This document shows positions 8,766 through 21,003 of a DNA stretch of 64,000 nt, piece after piece. This DNA comes from Terfezia claveryi (taxonomy: Eukaryota > Ascomycota > Pezizomycetes > Pezizales > Pezizaceae). Position numbers and translations under genes: made by a program. The stretch lies in contig WHUX01000052.1 in assembly GCA_015179025.1 (NCBI GenBank), forward strand, positions 62,001 to 126,000. The letters run 5' to 3'. The notes under the pieces are model-generated. The model saw only the letters and a list, made by a program, of their open reading frames with translations. It did not search any database and was not told the origin of the DNA. Positions within the stretch are counted from its first letter, which is position 1, and every line of letters starts with the position of its first letter.

Positions 8766-10420
8766 AAACAGGACCAAGCACACGGTTGACACTAGCAGGT
8801 TTAGTATTAAATTGCTGCGGTGGGAGGTATCGAGACTAGTGGGAGGCCCCATAGGAATCTCTAGTATTGAGATTTTTTTGACTTCCATTTTGTCTATATA
8901 CACCATGATGATTGTAATGGTACTCCTATCCCAATGCCGATATTCCCCAAATCTCGAAACTCGAAATTCTTCATAAGTCAATAAGTACGAATAGGGGTAT
9001 TCAATCTTAAAATAATCAAGCGATTAAATTGAAAATTGCACTTAATCGACGTTCTAAGGCGAAAATATTCGTTCAAGATTGAGTGAGCTCGATCATAGGA
9101 TTAAGTTGTTATTGCATTAAGATTGTCTCAGGAGATGCAATTCTGTGGGGTAATTTCTTATCGATAAGAACCTATTTGTGGTTTAGCGCTTCTCTCGACA
9201 CAAGCATATGTATGGTGACTAAGCGAAAAAAATAAGAATATTCTTGTATCCAAAATATGCTTATTTTATGTGGGACAGCGAATGTATGCTTGTAACCAAT
9301 ATACGCTTATATCCTGTATGCTTGTATCGAGAGACCTCTGTATAGGGCTGGGAGGTGAGCATAGAAGCGGGTATGCGGTGCGGCCGGGTACAGTATGTGC
9401 TGTGCCGGCGGATAGCTGTTCCATCTTGAATTATAAACGTGTTGATGCCAGAAGTGAGAACATTTTCATAGTGTACCTCTATTGAAAAGATTGAGCACCC
9501 TTGAGTGTTCTAAATTTGTGTGAGGGTGTATTGGAGTCGAGACTTGGGCCTGGTGAGCCGATTGAGCTCATGGCCTCTACGATGGTCTGGGCACGAGACT
9601 ACTCAGACCCCTACGACGGACTTGTTGCCAAACAGACTAGGCTCAGAGACGAACCAAAATTTAGGGATATGTCGTTGCCATGGCTCTTAATAACTTGGAG
9701 GTTCCAAATTGTGAAAATGGTAGAAGACCACAGACTGTAAGGGTTGTTTGGTTGATGTAAAGGTATAGCATCGCTATACTCAGGGCCTATAATTGAGTAC
9801 CCGGGCTACTTAGCATACCTACTTAAGGACTGTATGTAGACACGCCGCTGCTGCCTGGGAGAATAGTCTGGTTCTGGGAGAAGTCTCCCGGTCTGGTTGC
9901 ACGGAAAGTCCTCATTCTCTACAGTAGCCTCCGGTTGCCCGCCCCAGTGAGCACTCTTAAGCCGGGCCTAATGTGGGTCGGGTTTTTTGGTTCCGAGTCA
10001 AAGATCTAGAGATTAGGGTTGATACCAACCCAATAGTCTGGTTGGCACCCAACCCGACTAGTTGGCACGACGTTGCCTCCATAACAACACCGTGCAACCA
10101 GACTAAACAACACCTAGACTGGTCACTCAAGAAGTTTAAGAAGCCGGTCTGTTATACTTTTGTACGTACCCCACCGTGCGTGTGACTGATATGAGCTGCC
10201 CAGATCCACATTGCCACTTTCAAGTCCTGTCTCTATATCTTCATCCAACTTATTTACCTTCCACTCCGGCCCCACACTTCTCACACCGGACAAACTCCAC
10301 GCCAGTTCGAGAGCACTATCACTCACTCTTTATACACCCTCTGCACAAAGACCAGCCCTTTCAATTCTGCCCAGTGTGAGTAGGTTGGTTATTTGACATT
10401 TGTCAAGTACCTAAATAGAA
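8766..10420. other. Intergenic with several TAGTCTGGTT motif copies
   Basis: No gene is supported. Exact 10-mers of the dispersed motif lie at 9864-9873, 10034-10043 and 10096-10105. At 10034-10060 two opposed copies abut to make a near-perfect palindrome, TAGTCTGGTTGG, CAC, CCAACCCGACTA. Confidence 0.5.
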
Positions 10421-12214
10421 ATGTCTTCTGCAGACGAGATTCCGCCCGCTTCTGCACATGGGGCTTTGACCCATCCTGAGACCCTGCCCCAGTCCGAAAC
10501 CACAACGTATCCCCAAACTTGTTTCCCCCAGCTAGAGGCTTCTACTACTCCGATTTCCCGCCTCGAGACTGTTCTGCCTGACAGCAAATCCAAATCCTCG
10601 TCCATACTCGAATTAGGACCTTCATCCCAGTTCCCTGACATTTCGACCCAATACGATATTGCGCCTGAGGAGTTGGAACACCAGAGAGCAATCGATGCAG
10701 TGAACCAAATGCATATGTTCAGGTTTGATAATGTGAGCAGAAAAGTTTGTTTCATCTCTCCTGAGCTCCATAAGAATTTAATATTTGCCTGTAGTTAAGG
10801 TTGCCTTCCGAGGGCTGGAGTTTGCTAATTGGGGTACCTCATAGAATAAGAGTTCGGCCAGCAACTTGCCCAGCACTTCTAATAGTCAAACCTCGACTAC
10901 ACCAGTGTCCCCGAGCTTAGACTTTGAAGAGACCGTGGCTCCACCTAATACTGAGATAGGCGGGCTCGATGACACGTCAAGCGAGAGGCACGATTCTGAT
11001 GCTAGCTTTCCTAGCACTTATTTCCCCAAGGGCGAGCCTGCTACCAAATACTTTTATATCATTGAAGAAACGCAGGCCGCACAAGATCTTGAGCGTGTCA
11101 TTAGGGCACCTTCCCAGGACTATATTCTTGGGCTGAGGCCGAAAATTTTTTTCATCTTGTTGGTCACCGTCGTCGTCGTCATTACCGCTATTACCGTGGG
11201 GACCATCCTCGGTGTCCAAAAGAGCAAAAGGAATCATGCAGACCACATAGCCCTGGATCCTATGGAGTAGGTCCCTTCTATTTCTGTGCTTTTTAATCCA
11301 AATCTCTTGTTTACCTACCTGACTCAATCGAACAGGAAGCGATCTTCTGCCACAGTTTACTCATTTCCAACTCCAACTTTCACTTCCTATCCATTGGAAA
11401 CTGGTCCCTGGGAAATTAAAGAACCTATTGATGTCGAAGAGGGTATCTGTGCACCTAATCCTCAGGCTATCGATAGATGCGATAACCCATATGATTACAA
11501 ATTCAATATCTTGAAGGATTCATATGGATTCAAGATTCAAACCGACCTTGGAGTGCTCAACAAAAAATATTTGTATCCCCCCAAGAACCCAGATGGCATG
11601 TATAGTTTTAACATCACCGACTGGGAGATGGAATCCTCTGGGGAGCTTGCTCCTACCACGTGTAAGACGACCGTGGACGCTTATTTCATGTTAGCCGAGA
11701 ATTATAGGTTCCATATGATATTGTAAGTTAATTTCAACTTCTATGAAAAATGTAGTGTATTGCTAATGTTCTATGTATGGGTAGTCATTACAAGATCAAA
11801 AAGAGGTGCGAGCTATGGAACGGATACGTAGCCGAGGCTGGTCAATTCTGCCACTGTGAGTGGATGGGGTATATATACGACGACTTCAAGGGCCCAGACC
11901 AAATCACGACACTTAAAGAAACCCCTTCTGCGAAACTCACAGAGTCTTTGACCACAATTAGGAGCTCCATAAAATCTTTGACTACCATTAGGAGCTCCAC
12001 AAATCCTGAGCCCTTGACCATTGCTACGGACTCTACCGTTGTGGAGACGTTAACTTCCACCCCTGTGGAGGCGTTAACTCCCACCGTTGGCAAAACGTCC
12101 ATCGTCGATGCCACCAGCCTTACCGTAGTAAAAGTACACTCTCCCGTGAATACCGAAGGTTCGATCCTCACTTTGGTCACTTCCCCTCAAGTTGCCACTG
12201 CTACATCACAGTAG
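10421..12214 (+). CDS. Single-pass (type II) membrane protein, unknown function
   Basis: Exons 10421-10732, 10845-11266, 11336-11722 and 11785-12214 total 1551 bp (516 residues), with all junctions in phase. Introns of 112, 69 and 62 bp have GTGAGC, GTAGGT and GTAAGT donors; the first two show GCTAAT and CTGAC branch-like sites. Residues 1-200 are acidic and Ser/Thr/Pro-rich. A hydrophobic segment (IFFILLVTVVVVITAITVG) spans about 205-228 and is followed by basic QKSKR. About 130 residues with spaced cysteines and an N-x-T site (FNITDW) come next. The C-terminal tail is Ser/Thr-rich and contains two adjacent LTTIRSS repeats, suggesting an O-glycosylated ectodomain. No signal peptide and no family that I recognise; likely lineage-specific. 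Confidence 0.7.
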
Positions 12215-13360
12215 ACATCGTTTGTGCTTCCAGTGTTTTTAAGACTTGCCAACCTCTAATTAAGCTAGATAACACGCTCTGATGGCTATTTAGTAAGGCT
12301 TAACCTGTTGATGGTTGCAAATTTGTGTTGATCTTGTTGAACTTCCTTTTTTCTTTATTTTGATTGGAAATTTGGTTGTGGAAAGAAATGTACATGCTCA
12401 CTCAATTGTATTGTAAGTGACCTGATAGTCCGTGCCTTGTTGGAAATAGATTTTTTGTTTAGCCAAATGAACAAGCTTGTATTTAGGCAAAACATACAGT
12501 ACATAGTACTTACCTGCTACAGTACTTCCATAAACAGCAGACTTGCCGGTTCTTAACCAGACTAACCAGCCTTAGCCAATTTAAGCTTGCATACAGTCTC
12601 GCTTCCACCAGCTAGTTTGTACAACCAGAGTACTTGGCCTCCCATGTCCGAAATTGCGTCAAAGTAAAGATGTAAGCAGATACTTTGACTAGGTACTGTG
12701 GTTATTATAGAACGAAATGTTCAAAACTGCTCGATTCCCGCCATGTCATGGCCAGTTATCATAACTAACCGGAAATCGTAACTGCTTCCTCGCCGGTCAG
12801 CTAGCAACTGAAACATAGATGCATGCCCAAGCAGCACAACTTCTCTACCTATTGTGGCAGCTATCTCGCAATTTTTTCTTCACACATACATGCAGTTTTC
12901 CAGTCCCGCATACTGATTTTTCCAACGACAGTCGTAGTAGAGCATATAAGCATGTGTGGTATGGTATGTACGGCTCAAGCCCAAGCCAATCGTTGGCATC
13001 CAGTGTCATTTCTGTCTTCTTCGAAATCTATTGGATACAATGCAACTGCGCTTTAAAGATGACGCCGATAATTCCGCAAGGAGTTCTTGGTGCATATATG
13101 ATACCCAAATTTTGAAGCAATTGAGAGGCAAGATGTCCCAGCGGCGAGTGGCACCCCAATCATTCGTAGATCATGACCCAGTGGCGGGCCGAGCCGCTTG
13201 GCCTGACGAACTGCAAGGTTATTTGAGCCTGGTCCGAGCTTGCTTGTCGATCGAATATATATAAAGAGAACTGCGCCATTGATTATAATTGTGTTGTTAT
13301 ACCCTTTATATGCTTGGTCAATTGAATACAATTACACAAGCTGATATAGCTTCATTCATA
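12215..13360. other. Intergenic / promoter of the PQQ-type dehydrogenase gene
   Basis: No additional gene is supported. One motif copy (AACCAGACTA) lies at 12555-12564. Confidence 0.5.
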
Positions 13361-14978
13361 ATGCTTTTGAGGGGCCTCTTCCTCCTCTCATCCGTCTGTA
13401 TGCTTGGCTCGCGCGTCAATGCTCAATGCCCCATAAACCCACTTCAACATAGCTATTCCGCGGATCTAGTCCTCGCAGCAGGATGGAATTCAAGCCTAGT
13501 TTCCAATGCTCTCACATTCCCAAGGGGAATTTTATTTGACTCTGAGGGTAACTTGTTGCTCGTGGACAAGGGTATTGGAGTGTTGGGGTGGAAGGTTGTG
13601 GAGAGAGAGGATGGAGGGGCGTGTTTGGTGGAGAAGAAGGTTGTTATCGAAAATGATCAGGTGTGTTTAAAAGCTTCTTAATTGAGAGGGACGTGGGAGT
13701 ATTGCTTTGGCCAATGTGCTAAACGTCTGGGATAGTTTAACCACGGAATTGCTCTCTCTGACGATGGGAAGACTCTGTAAGTCCCTTCCGCCCCCTCCAT
13801 GCCTCGTATGTTGAGGTTGAGGGCTAACTATTATCCTTTACAGCTATGTCTCCACCAAGAACGATGTCTTCTCCTACCCCTACGATGCCAAAACCCGGAC
13901 CACTGCATCGTCCACCAGCAAGTCCCTCATCACAAACATGTCTAATACCGGTCATGTAACACGTACTCTATATATATATTCTGGTACTATTCTTATCTCT
14001 GCTGGTTCCGAAGGCAACCTCGATCCCCTAGCTACAAACCCAAACTCTGGACACTCTGTGGTAAAGGTTTTCTCTCTCAAAGAAGCCCATTCCCGCAAAA
14101 ATCCTTTTGATTTTAAAACCGAAGGCAGGTTACTAGGTTGGGGCCTGCGAAACTCCGTTGGTATCACTGTTGATCCAACAACGGGTGGTGTGTGGGCTGT
14201 GGAGAACAGCGTTGATATGTTAAGTCGAGGAGGGAAAGAAATATATCAGGACAACCCTGGCGAGGAACTCAACTTCCTAGGATGGTGGAACCAAACTGTC
14301 AATAACCCCGGATATATAGGTCCTAATTTTGGTTATCCCAGCTGCGTGGCAGTCTGGGATGTTCCTAGTTTACCCAATAACGAAGGTATCACTGTCGGTC
14401 ATCAGATTGTTGTTGACCAGTTAAGCACGGAATATGCAACAACAGATGCGGATTGTAATGATGAGAAGAAGTTTACATCGCCAAGGCTTACGTTCCAAGC
14501 ACATATGGCTCCACTGGATATACATTTCGATTACTTCCCGTCTGGTGGTGACGGTGGGTTGTGGGTTAGCTTTCATGGCTCCTGGAATAGAGACGTTCCA
14601 ACGGGGTATAAGCTCTCGAAAATTCCGTTCGATAAGGCCTCTGGACAACCAGTGGCAAAGGCGACGGATAAACATAATTATGAAGATGTATTCTGGAATA
14701 GGGATACCATGAAATGTAAGGACAATGAATGCTTCAGGCCTGTTGGCGTGGCGATTGATGGAAAAGGGAGGGTATGGGTTGGAAGTGACAGTAGTGGGGA
14801 GATTATGGTGTTGTGGACGAAGGGGGATAGGAAGGGTGGGCCGGAAGAGTCGGATAATGGAAATAACGAAACAAATTGGAACAATGGGAAGAGTAGCGCG
14901 GTGATAGGGAGAAATTTAAATGGGAAGACTGGGCTTGCAGGGCTGGTGGCGGGGGTGTTTGGGATGATGTTATTGTAG
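13361..14978 (+). CDS. Secreted, probably GPI-anchored PQQ-dependent sugar (sorbosone) dehydrogenase-like protein
   Basis: Exons 13361-13660, 13736-13776 and 13844-14978 total 1476 bp (491 residues) and close in phase. The introns (75 and 67 bp) have GTGTGT and GTAAGT donors and GCTAA branch sites. The N-terminus is a hydrophobic signal peptide ending near VNA-QCP (about residue 22). The body has the six-bladed beta-propeller signature of soluble glucose/sorbosone dehydrogenases: an RNSVGITVDPTTG turn, FHGSWNRDVPTGYKL, and FRPVGVAIDGKGRVWVG near the end. Such enzymes oxidise sugars or sugar derivatives with pyrroloquinoline quinone outside the cell. The C-terminus is polar Asn/Gly-rich followed by the hydrophobic GLAGLVAGVFGMMLL, typical of GPI attachment. 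Substrate is unknown, and PQQ use is inferred from family likeness. The start is chosen because it gives the signal peptide. Confidence 0.85.
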
Positions 14979-15851
14979 GTTGACAACGGGAGACGAGACG
15001 CGCGGGGGTGAATGCAAAGGTTGTGTGGTTACCCTGAACTGCGCCTTCGTTATAAGAGTGCAAGGGTATGTAGATGTAGCATTTGATTTCATTGGTAATG
15101 CTAGCTAATTATGCTTACGTTAGTCAGCGTGTTGTTGGGTCTTTATGAAATTTCCGATATAATTACCAAGGTCCGGGTTATATACAGTTTTCCTGTCAGT
15201 TAGGTACTCCAGATCCATAGTTGTTCGGCCATGAAGTCGGTACCACAATATACACCAGATACAGCGGCTGTGTCATGAACCTTAAAGTGATGACTTTACT
15301 TTGCCCTTGGAAAGGTCGATGCTCTTATCGAATCTCGAGAACAGCTGGCCATATATTGCGCCTAAACCCAATTCGGCCCACGAGAATTTGTGATGACGTA
15401 TTGGCAAGCATTTTTCGCCCATAGGTCCGTAATCCAAGCATCTGATTCCCGACGCGCTGGTGAAGTTCTGGTAAGCTACGTTAGGAGACTGCTCGGGAAT
15501 CGAGGATACAGCTACACTTTGGTTCGGAAACGTTGGGTCGGAAGGAATTGTGTGGACGGAAGCGCTGGACACTGCCAGGAGTTGTTTTCTCATTCATCGA
15601 TTGCAACTGGCAGAGCGGAAACTGTGGGGTGGGGGAAGGTAAGATCCAGACCTTTGAGGTGCCGATGCAATGATACAGCCATGGCGTTTGCTAATGAGTA
15701 GGGGAGGTAGGCCGCTCGAACGAGGAGTGCATCTCTTATCACGGCAACATAAACTCGGTGGAGCCCGGGGAAGGTAGAGGCACCCACAGGGGGATATCGA
15801 TATACGCAACCCCGAGCACATACAACAAGTCTACCCCTACAACTCTCCACC
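14979..15851. other. Intergenic / promoter of HEM25
   Basis: No gene is supported. The last 100 bp before the carrier start are C-rich (CCCCTACAACTCTCCACC), like many fungal leaders. Confidence 0.45.
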
Positions 15852-16853
15852 ATGCCAGAGGGGACACCGCACCATTCCGCCCTCCCTCCTACCCTCTCCG
15901 CTCCCCCAACCACCACACAATCCACCCGCATATCCCACCTTTCCCATTTCGCCTCCGGCCTCTCCTCTGGCGCCCTCGCCGCCTTCCTCCTCCAACCTGC
16001 CGACCTCCTTAAAACCCGCCTCCAGCAATCCCACCCCCACACCTCTCTCCCCCAGACCTTCCTAACCATTATCCGCGGCCCCTCTCCCATCCCCACCCTC
16101 TGGCGTGGCACCGTCCCCTCCGTCCTCCGCACGTCCATCGGTTCCGCTCTCTACTTCTCCACTCTCGCCTCCATCCGCGATCTCCTTGCCACCAATCACC
16201 AACGACACCTCGCCACCCAGTCATATCAAACAGGCCACTCCTCCGCCATGGTCCAGCTCTCCCCCTCCGCCAATCTACTTAGCGGTGCCATCGCCCGCGC
16301 AAGTATAGGCTTCGTTATGATGCCAATCACCATCCTCAAAGTTCGCTTCGAGTCTGACCTCTACCCCCAATACCGCTCCCTGCTCTCTGCCTCCTCCTCA
16401 ATCCTAAAAACTGAAGGCCTTGCGGGATTTTTCCGCGGGTGGGGGGCAACCGCTATTCGGGACGCACCCAATGCAGGATTATACCTCTTCTTCTACGAGG
16501 CCGGGAAGAAGAACCTATCGAAACTCGTCAATAAAGATTCTCAAAGTGGAGCGGGGATAAGTAGCTCGACGGCTACATGGGTCAATATGACGAGTTCGGC
16601 ACTAGCGGGGGCGGCATCGACGGCGGTCACGAATCCATTTGATACGCTCAAGACAAGGTTGCAGGTGTTGCCGGGAGTGTATACGAATATGTGGACTGCA
16701 CTAGTGAGGATATTGAGGGAGGAAGGGGTGAGGAGATTGTTCGATGGGTTGGGTTTGAGGATGGGGAGGAAGGCAGTTAGTAGCAGTGTTGTTTGGACGG
16801 GATATGAGTTTTTCATTGGGAGAAAGTCGAGAGGTAGGGCAGAGGAGAGGTAG
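15852..16853 (+). CDS. HEM25: Mitochondrial glycine transporter, SLC25A38/Hem25 family
   Basis: Single exon of 333 residues, close to the family size. Three carrier repeats are visible. Each starts with a P-x-D/T-x-x-K motif: PADLLKTR (about 49-56), PITILKVR (158-165) and PFDTLKTR (262-269). The altered second motif (MMPITILKVRFES) is the mark of the SLC25A38/Hem25 subfamily, where the acidic residue is replaced. Hem25 sits in the inner mitochondrial membrane and imports glycine for 5-aminolevulinate synthesis, the first step of heme formation. The Ser/Thr/Pro-rich N-terminus (1-30) precedes the first helix. The 5' half is strongly C-ending in codon use while the 3' half is not, but the frame is uninterrupted. 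Confidence 0.93.
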   Translation: MPEGTPHHSALPPTLSAPPTTTQSTRISHLSHFASGLSSGALAAFLLQPADLLKTRLQQSHPHTSLPQTFLTIIRGPSPIPTLWRGTVPSVLRTSIGSALYFSTLASIRDLLATNHQRHLATQSYQTGHSSAMVQLSPSANLLSGAIARASIGFVMMPITILKVRFESDLYPQYRSLLSASSSILKTEGLAGFFRGWGATAIRDAPNAGLYLFFYEAGKKNLSKLVNKDSQSGAGISSSTATWVNMTSSALAGAASTAVTNPFDTLKTRLQVLPGVYTNMWTALVRILREEGVRRLFDGLGLRMGRKAVSSSVVWTGYEFFIGRKSRGRAEER

Positions 16854-19655
16854 AAGGGGCTAGTTGATGAGGATAGGGTTTGATATTAGAGTGGGGAGAA
16901 GGGTATTGGGGAATAGAGGCGAAAACTTGGTGAGGGTGGGAATTTAAGGAGTTTCTTAGAGGGTCGTTTTCTCTCCTTTTCTTTTTTCCCAAAAAGTTCT
17001 GGAGTTATGGGTTTAGGTCTAGAGGATGATTTGCTTACATACTGCCTATACCTTCGAGCCCCATCGCACCATGCATACGTACTTCTACCTACCCGACGAG
17101 TTTTCACCTACACGTGCATATCTTTGTGATCTTTACTCCTTCCTTCGTCTTATTTGCTTTGGTTTGGGGGCTGTGGATTGGTATTCTCTGATAACTCCTC
17201 TCTCCATCAAAAGCGGGTTTAATTGGCTGGTTTTTTTGGCTGCATAGTTGCCATGGCACGTTCTGGTTTTAATTACTATGACTTGATTTGTTATTTTATA
17301 CCATTGTTCGAAAATGGAATTGATGAAAATTGAATCATATGCATAGTTAAAAATTATATAGTGAGGTTACTTACGAGTACAGTGTATGTAAATTATATGG
17401 GACTGAGAGGTCGAGATTAATTGTATAAATACTAGTTAATATATATACCAGTTACATGTGATAGATGTAATGATGGGCTGGATTGTTACCTTTGGCTAGG
17501 AGATTATTTCTTTCGATTTTGGGTGTTTAGTTGAGGGTAACTGCACTCCGACTACCGGTAGGCTATGAGCGCTGTGAAGTAGATACATAGAGTGAAGTTG
17601 GGAATTGCCACTCTGGGAAGGAGTAAGTATACTCTTAAGTTCTAGTCTGGTTTTTAAGTTCTTAGTTAGTACCCAAAAAAAAGTAAGTATCCCCCAGACC
17701 CCCGCATCACATGTAACCTCCAATCCCAAGAAGTTATTTACTTCGATTGTTGCTAGTACAGGGTTCTTCAAGCTTCTTACTGGTCAGAAATACTTTGAAA
17801 TTATGAGGCATTCTGACCCTGGGAACTATGGGGTATGCAAGCCGTATTCAATTGTAGAATCACAATGGTGAAACTTTAGTTAGTTATCTCCCCCACTAAA
17901 GCACCCACACATATCATGTCCAACCCACTCCACGCTTAGACAGTTGGGAGATTAGTTGGTTCCGGATGTTCCGACTACCTTCCGAGATAGGCGACTTTAT
18001 ACTTCATGGTTGGAGGAGGGAGGGCTGGAAACTATTAGTTTAGAAACAACGAAATCAAATAAAAATAGAACAGCATAACACTAGTACTCTTTTTTTTTTA
18101 AAGGTATATTTTGATTTGTTCGACTGAGTTACAGTTATGATTCCCTAGCCCTAAAGTAGTCTCGCCGGTTCACGAAATCTTTCGTAAGTCCCCCCCCACT
18201 TCCCCCCCGGGTTACCATACATGGACATGGACATGTCAATACATATATCTAGGGGAACATTAACCGTATTCAAAAATTAAAAAAAAGAAAAGATTGAAGA
18301 AAAAGCACCATGATCATAATCGCGATCATGATCGAGTCCTATTGTCGTACCATCGATACCAGATTCCCAGGTCGTAAAGTATTGGTTTTTTTTTTTTTTT
18401 TTTTTTTTTTTTTGGGGGGGGGTATTAACTCGTATGATGTAGTTACGAATATAAACTATATTATACGTGCATATATATATTGTGTATTATTTGTACAGTA
18501 AATTGCCTTCACACCACCACACTTTGCGTACGACATGTTGGACATTGAATATCTTCCGATGCAATGCAATGCAAATGCAATGTATTCAAAGTATGGTTAT
18601 ATTAATATTCTACTCTATAACAAATATGCGTCGCACGTCGTGCTGGGTATGGTCATCGAGATTTAGATGCCAGCCCTGGGGCAAACTATCGCCCTCCACT
18701 TCCCCCCCCCCCCCCCCCCCCAACCCAACCCAACAGGAACTAGCTATGCAGAATTGGACTATTTGAACATACAACAATTACAAAGTCCGTCACGAAACAA
18801 GTCTTCTGATATTCAGTATTATATACGTGCGGGGGGGGTAATATCCAAAATTAAAGTACTTGATACATGTTACCCGTGGATACCTGCCAGCGGCCCTCGA
18901 GACTTTGGAATAAATGATCCAGCTGCGCTTCAGGATCAGTAAACGAGAGAAATGTGGTACGGTTTACTCTAGGATACATTATATTTTGGCCTTGTAAGGT
19001 ATCTAGGTTTTAGAAGTTGTCTTGTGGGAGAGTTTCGAACTATCAGGGTTCAGGGTAAAGTATTGGGTGCATGAAAGGTCCTTCGTGTGCAGCTAATGTA
19101 CAGTATATATGGGCCGCATCCGACCACCAGAGAGAGCCCTAAAGATTCTCCCTAAGAAAAAGATCTACATATACTCTTTCAACAGTGAGCAATCAATCTC
19201 CCCAGTCCAATCACTCTTCGTTTCTCCACCCACTCCCTAAGGCCTCCCCTCCCCCGCCTCCTTTCCAAAAACGTTCTCTGCCTTACTACACATTCAATCC
19301 CTGTCTCTGGCCCATTTTGACTGAGTTGGCAACTACCCTAATTTGCCTGTCTGCTTGTATGCCAGCTATCTCGTCTACTACTCTATAACTTTGAATTTTT
19401 GTTTTCCTACACCTAGACACCTTGGTATTTTCCCAATTCAATTTCTTTGGTATACAGTAATACATATGCATAGGCATAGGCACCATGACGAAATACTGCA
19501 GATGACAGTTAAAATTTTATATTAAATGAACTCCCCTACAGGTTTTACTGTCGTCGACAGGCAGCTACAATATAAAAAACGTTTATAATCGACAAGGGTT
19601 TTGGTATAGTCTAGACACCTAGGTTGGAAAAATTGGCTTCCGGTTACCCTGATTT
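16854..19655. other. Gene-poor interval with long homopolymer runs
   Basis: No gene is supported. It contains T28 directly followed by G9 (18386-18422) and C20 (18702-18721), both likely to be length-unstable. A motif copy TAGTCTGGTT lies at 17643-17652. Confidence 0.5.
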
Positions 19656-21003
19656 TCATCTATGCTTTTCTTCCTCACTTGCACTTTTTGTCATCTGTTG
19701 ATTATGTTTATCGAGGGGCTCAAGGCTGGAGTCCCCTAGAATTGCAAAACAAGGATATAATCGCGGCTGCTTGACCTGTCCATGGTAACCGAGCCATTCC
19801 CTGCCCGCGAGTTGACAGCATTTCATGGTATTAACATCAAACATCAGACTCATTGGAGAATGTGTTATATAGATTGTCGGCATCTTCCGGTAAGTTGTAT
19901 TCCACCAGGCGGAGCGACTCACATCATAGAGCATGACTGATTGATAATTGAGGATGACACTTGGAAGACAACACTCGATAGATACCCCCCTGCGCAAGAT
20001 GATATGGACAGAACTAGTTCATACATTTTACAAAGTTATTGACATCAGCTTTCATATATTAGAGCTCCGAGTCTCTATTCCCCCTGTGTCAACATTATTT
20101 TACCCAGGCGACCATGTTTCCATTTACTCCATGACTACTGACCTTATTACCCTAACCATATTACCCTAACCATACTATATTACCGTATAATAAATTAAAC
20201 AGCAAAAAGAAAGTATACTACCACTACTTGCATTCCCGACTCGAATGGGTCACAAACTACTCGAGTTGGAGTTGAAATTAAACTTGGTTATCCAGATCAG
20301 GAAAACGGGCGCGGATCCCGTCTTCAGCGCAACAGGAGACGTTAATTCTACGATGATCGCAGCAAGGGTTATAGGATCGACATATTGGGAGTTAAGTACG
20401 TTGTAGGTAAGGAATAATGAGCACGGCTTGTACTCTCTAGAGCACCCAAGCGTCACACTATGGCCCCTCTCAGAACTCACTACATTACCCAATGTTAACA
20501 TCAATATCCGGTCCAGTATTAAATGTATTAAATTGCCACTGCACAAATCCAGCAGTAGGTAGCATATGCAGCTCATCATAAACCCCGTCCTCTTCTAAAC
20601 TAACATTACTCAAGCATTCCATATTCCCATGCGTGAGCGCGGAAAAAAATCTGCCCCGCGGCTGGCACCCGCTGGGAAAGTAACACAGCTGGTAGTTAGC
20701 TCAATATGTGCCGCAACATATTACCTAACGGCACATGTTCATGAAAACTCTCCTTCGAACTAAAAATTAAATAGCCATTTTATTTACACCACAGATGTTT
20801 TGGGGCTTCTTCCTTATCTGTGCCATTTCGTTATCTCAACTCTTGTATGCTTGCAAGATGTGCATATGTGTTTATTTCCCCGTTACTTTGTTCTAATGAT
20901 CTTGCCTGTTCTAGTGATAATGATATACAGTCAACAATAATTAGTTATATTGATCAATAGGGTGTTTCATGTATGTTCGTCGAGGAATATGAACTGCAAC
21001 GCT
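19656..21003. other. Intergenic, short frames only
   Basis: Short open frames occur on both strands but none has an intron-supported extension or a family I recognise. A 14-bp tandem duplication (TTACCCTAACCATA) lies at 20147-20174. Confidence 0.4.

Noticed and set aside
15590..16138. 182-codon minus-strand frame overlapping HEM25
   Set aside because: It is antisense to the strongly supported carrier gene and has Arg/Gly/Val-rich composition from GC-rich codons.
19948..20169. Frame with FYPGDHVSIY resembling the FAD domain of cytochrome P450 reductase-type proteins
   Set aside because: Only about ten residues resemble the family, and no flanking blocks of the domain were found in any frame nearby.
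20147..20174. Telomere-like TTACCCTAA repeats
   Set aside because: Only two copies of a 14-bp unit; the period is not the telomeric 6 bp.
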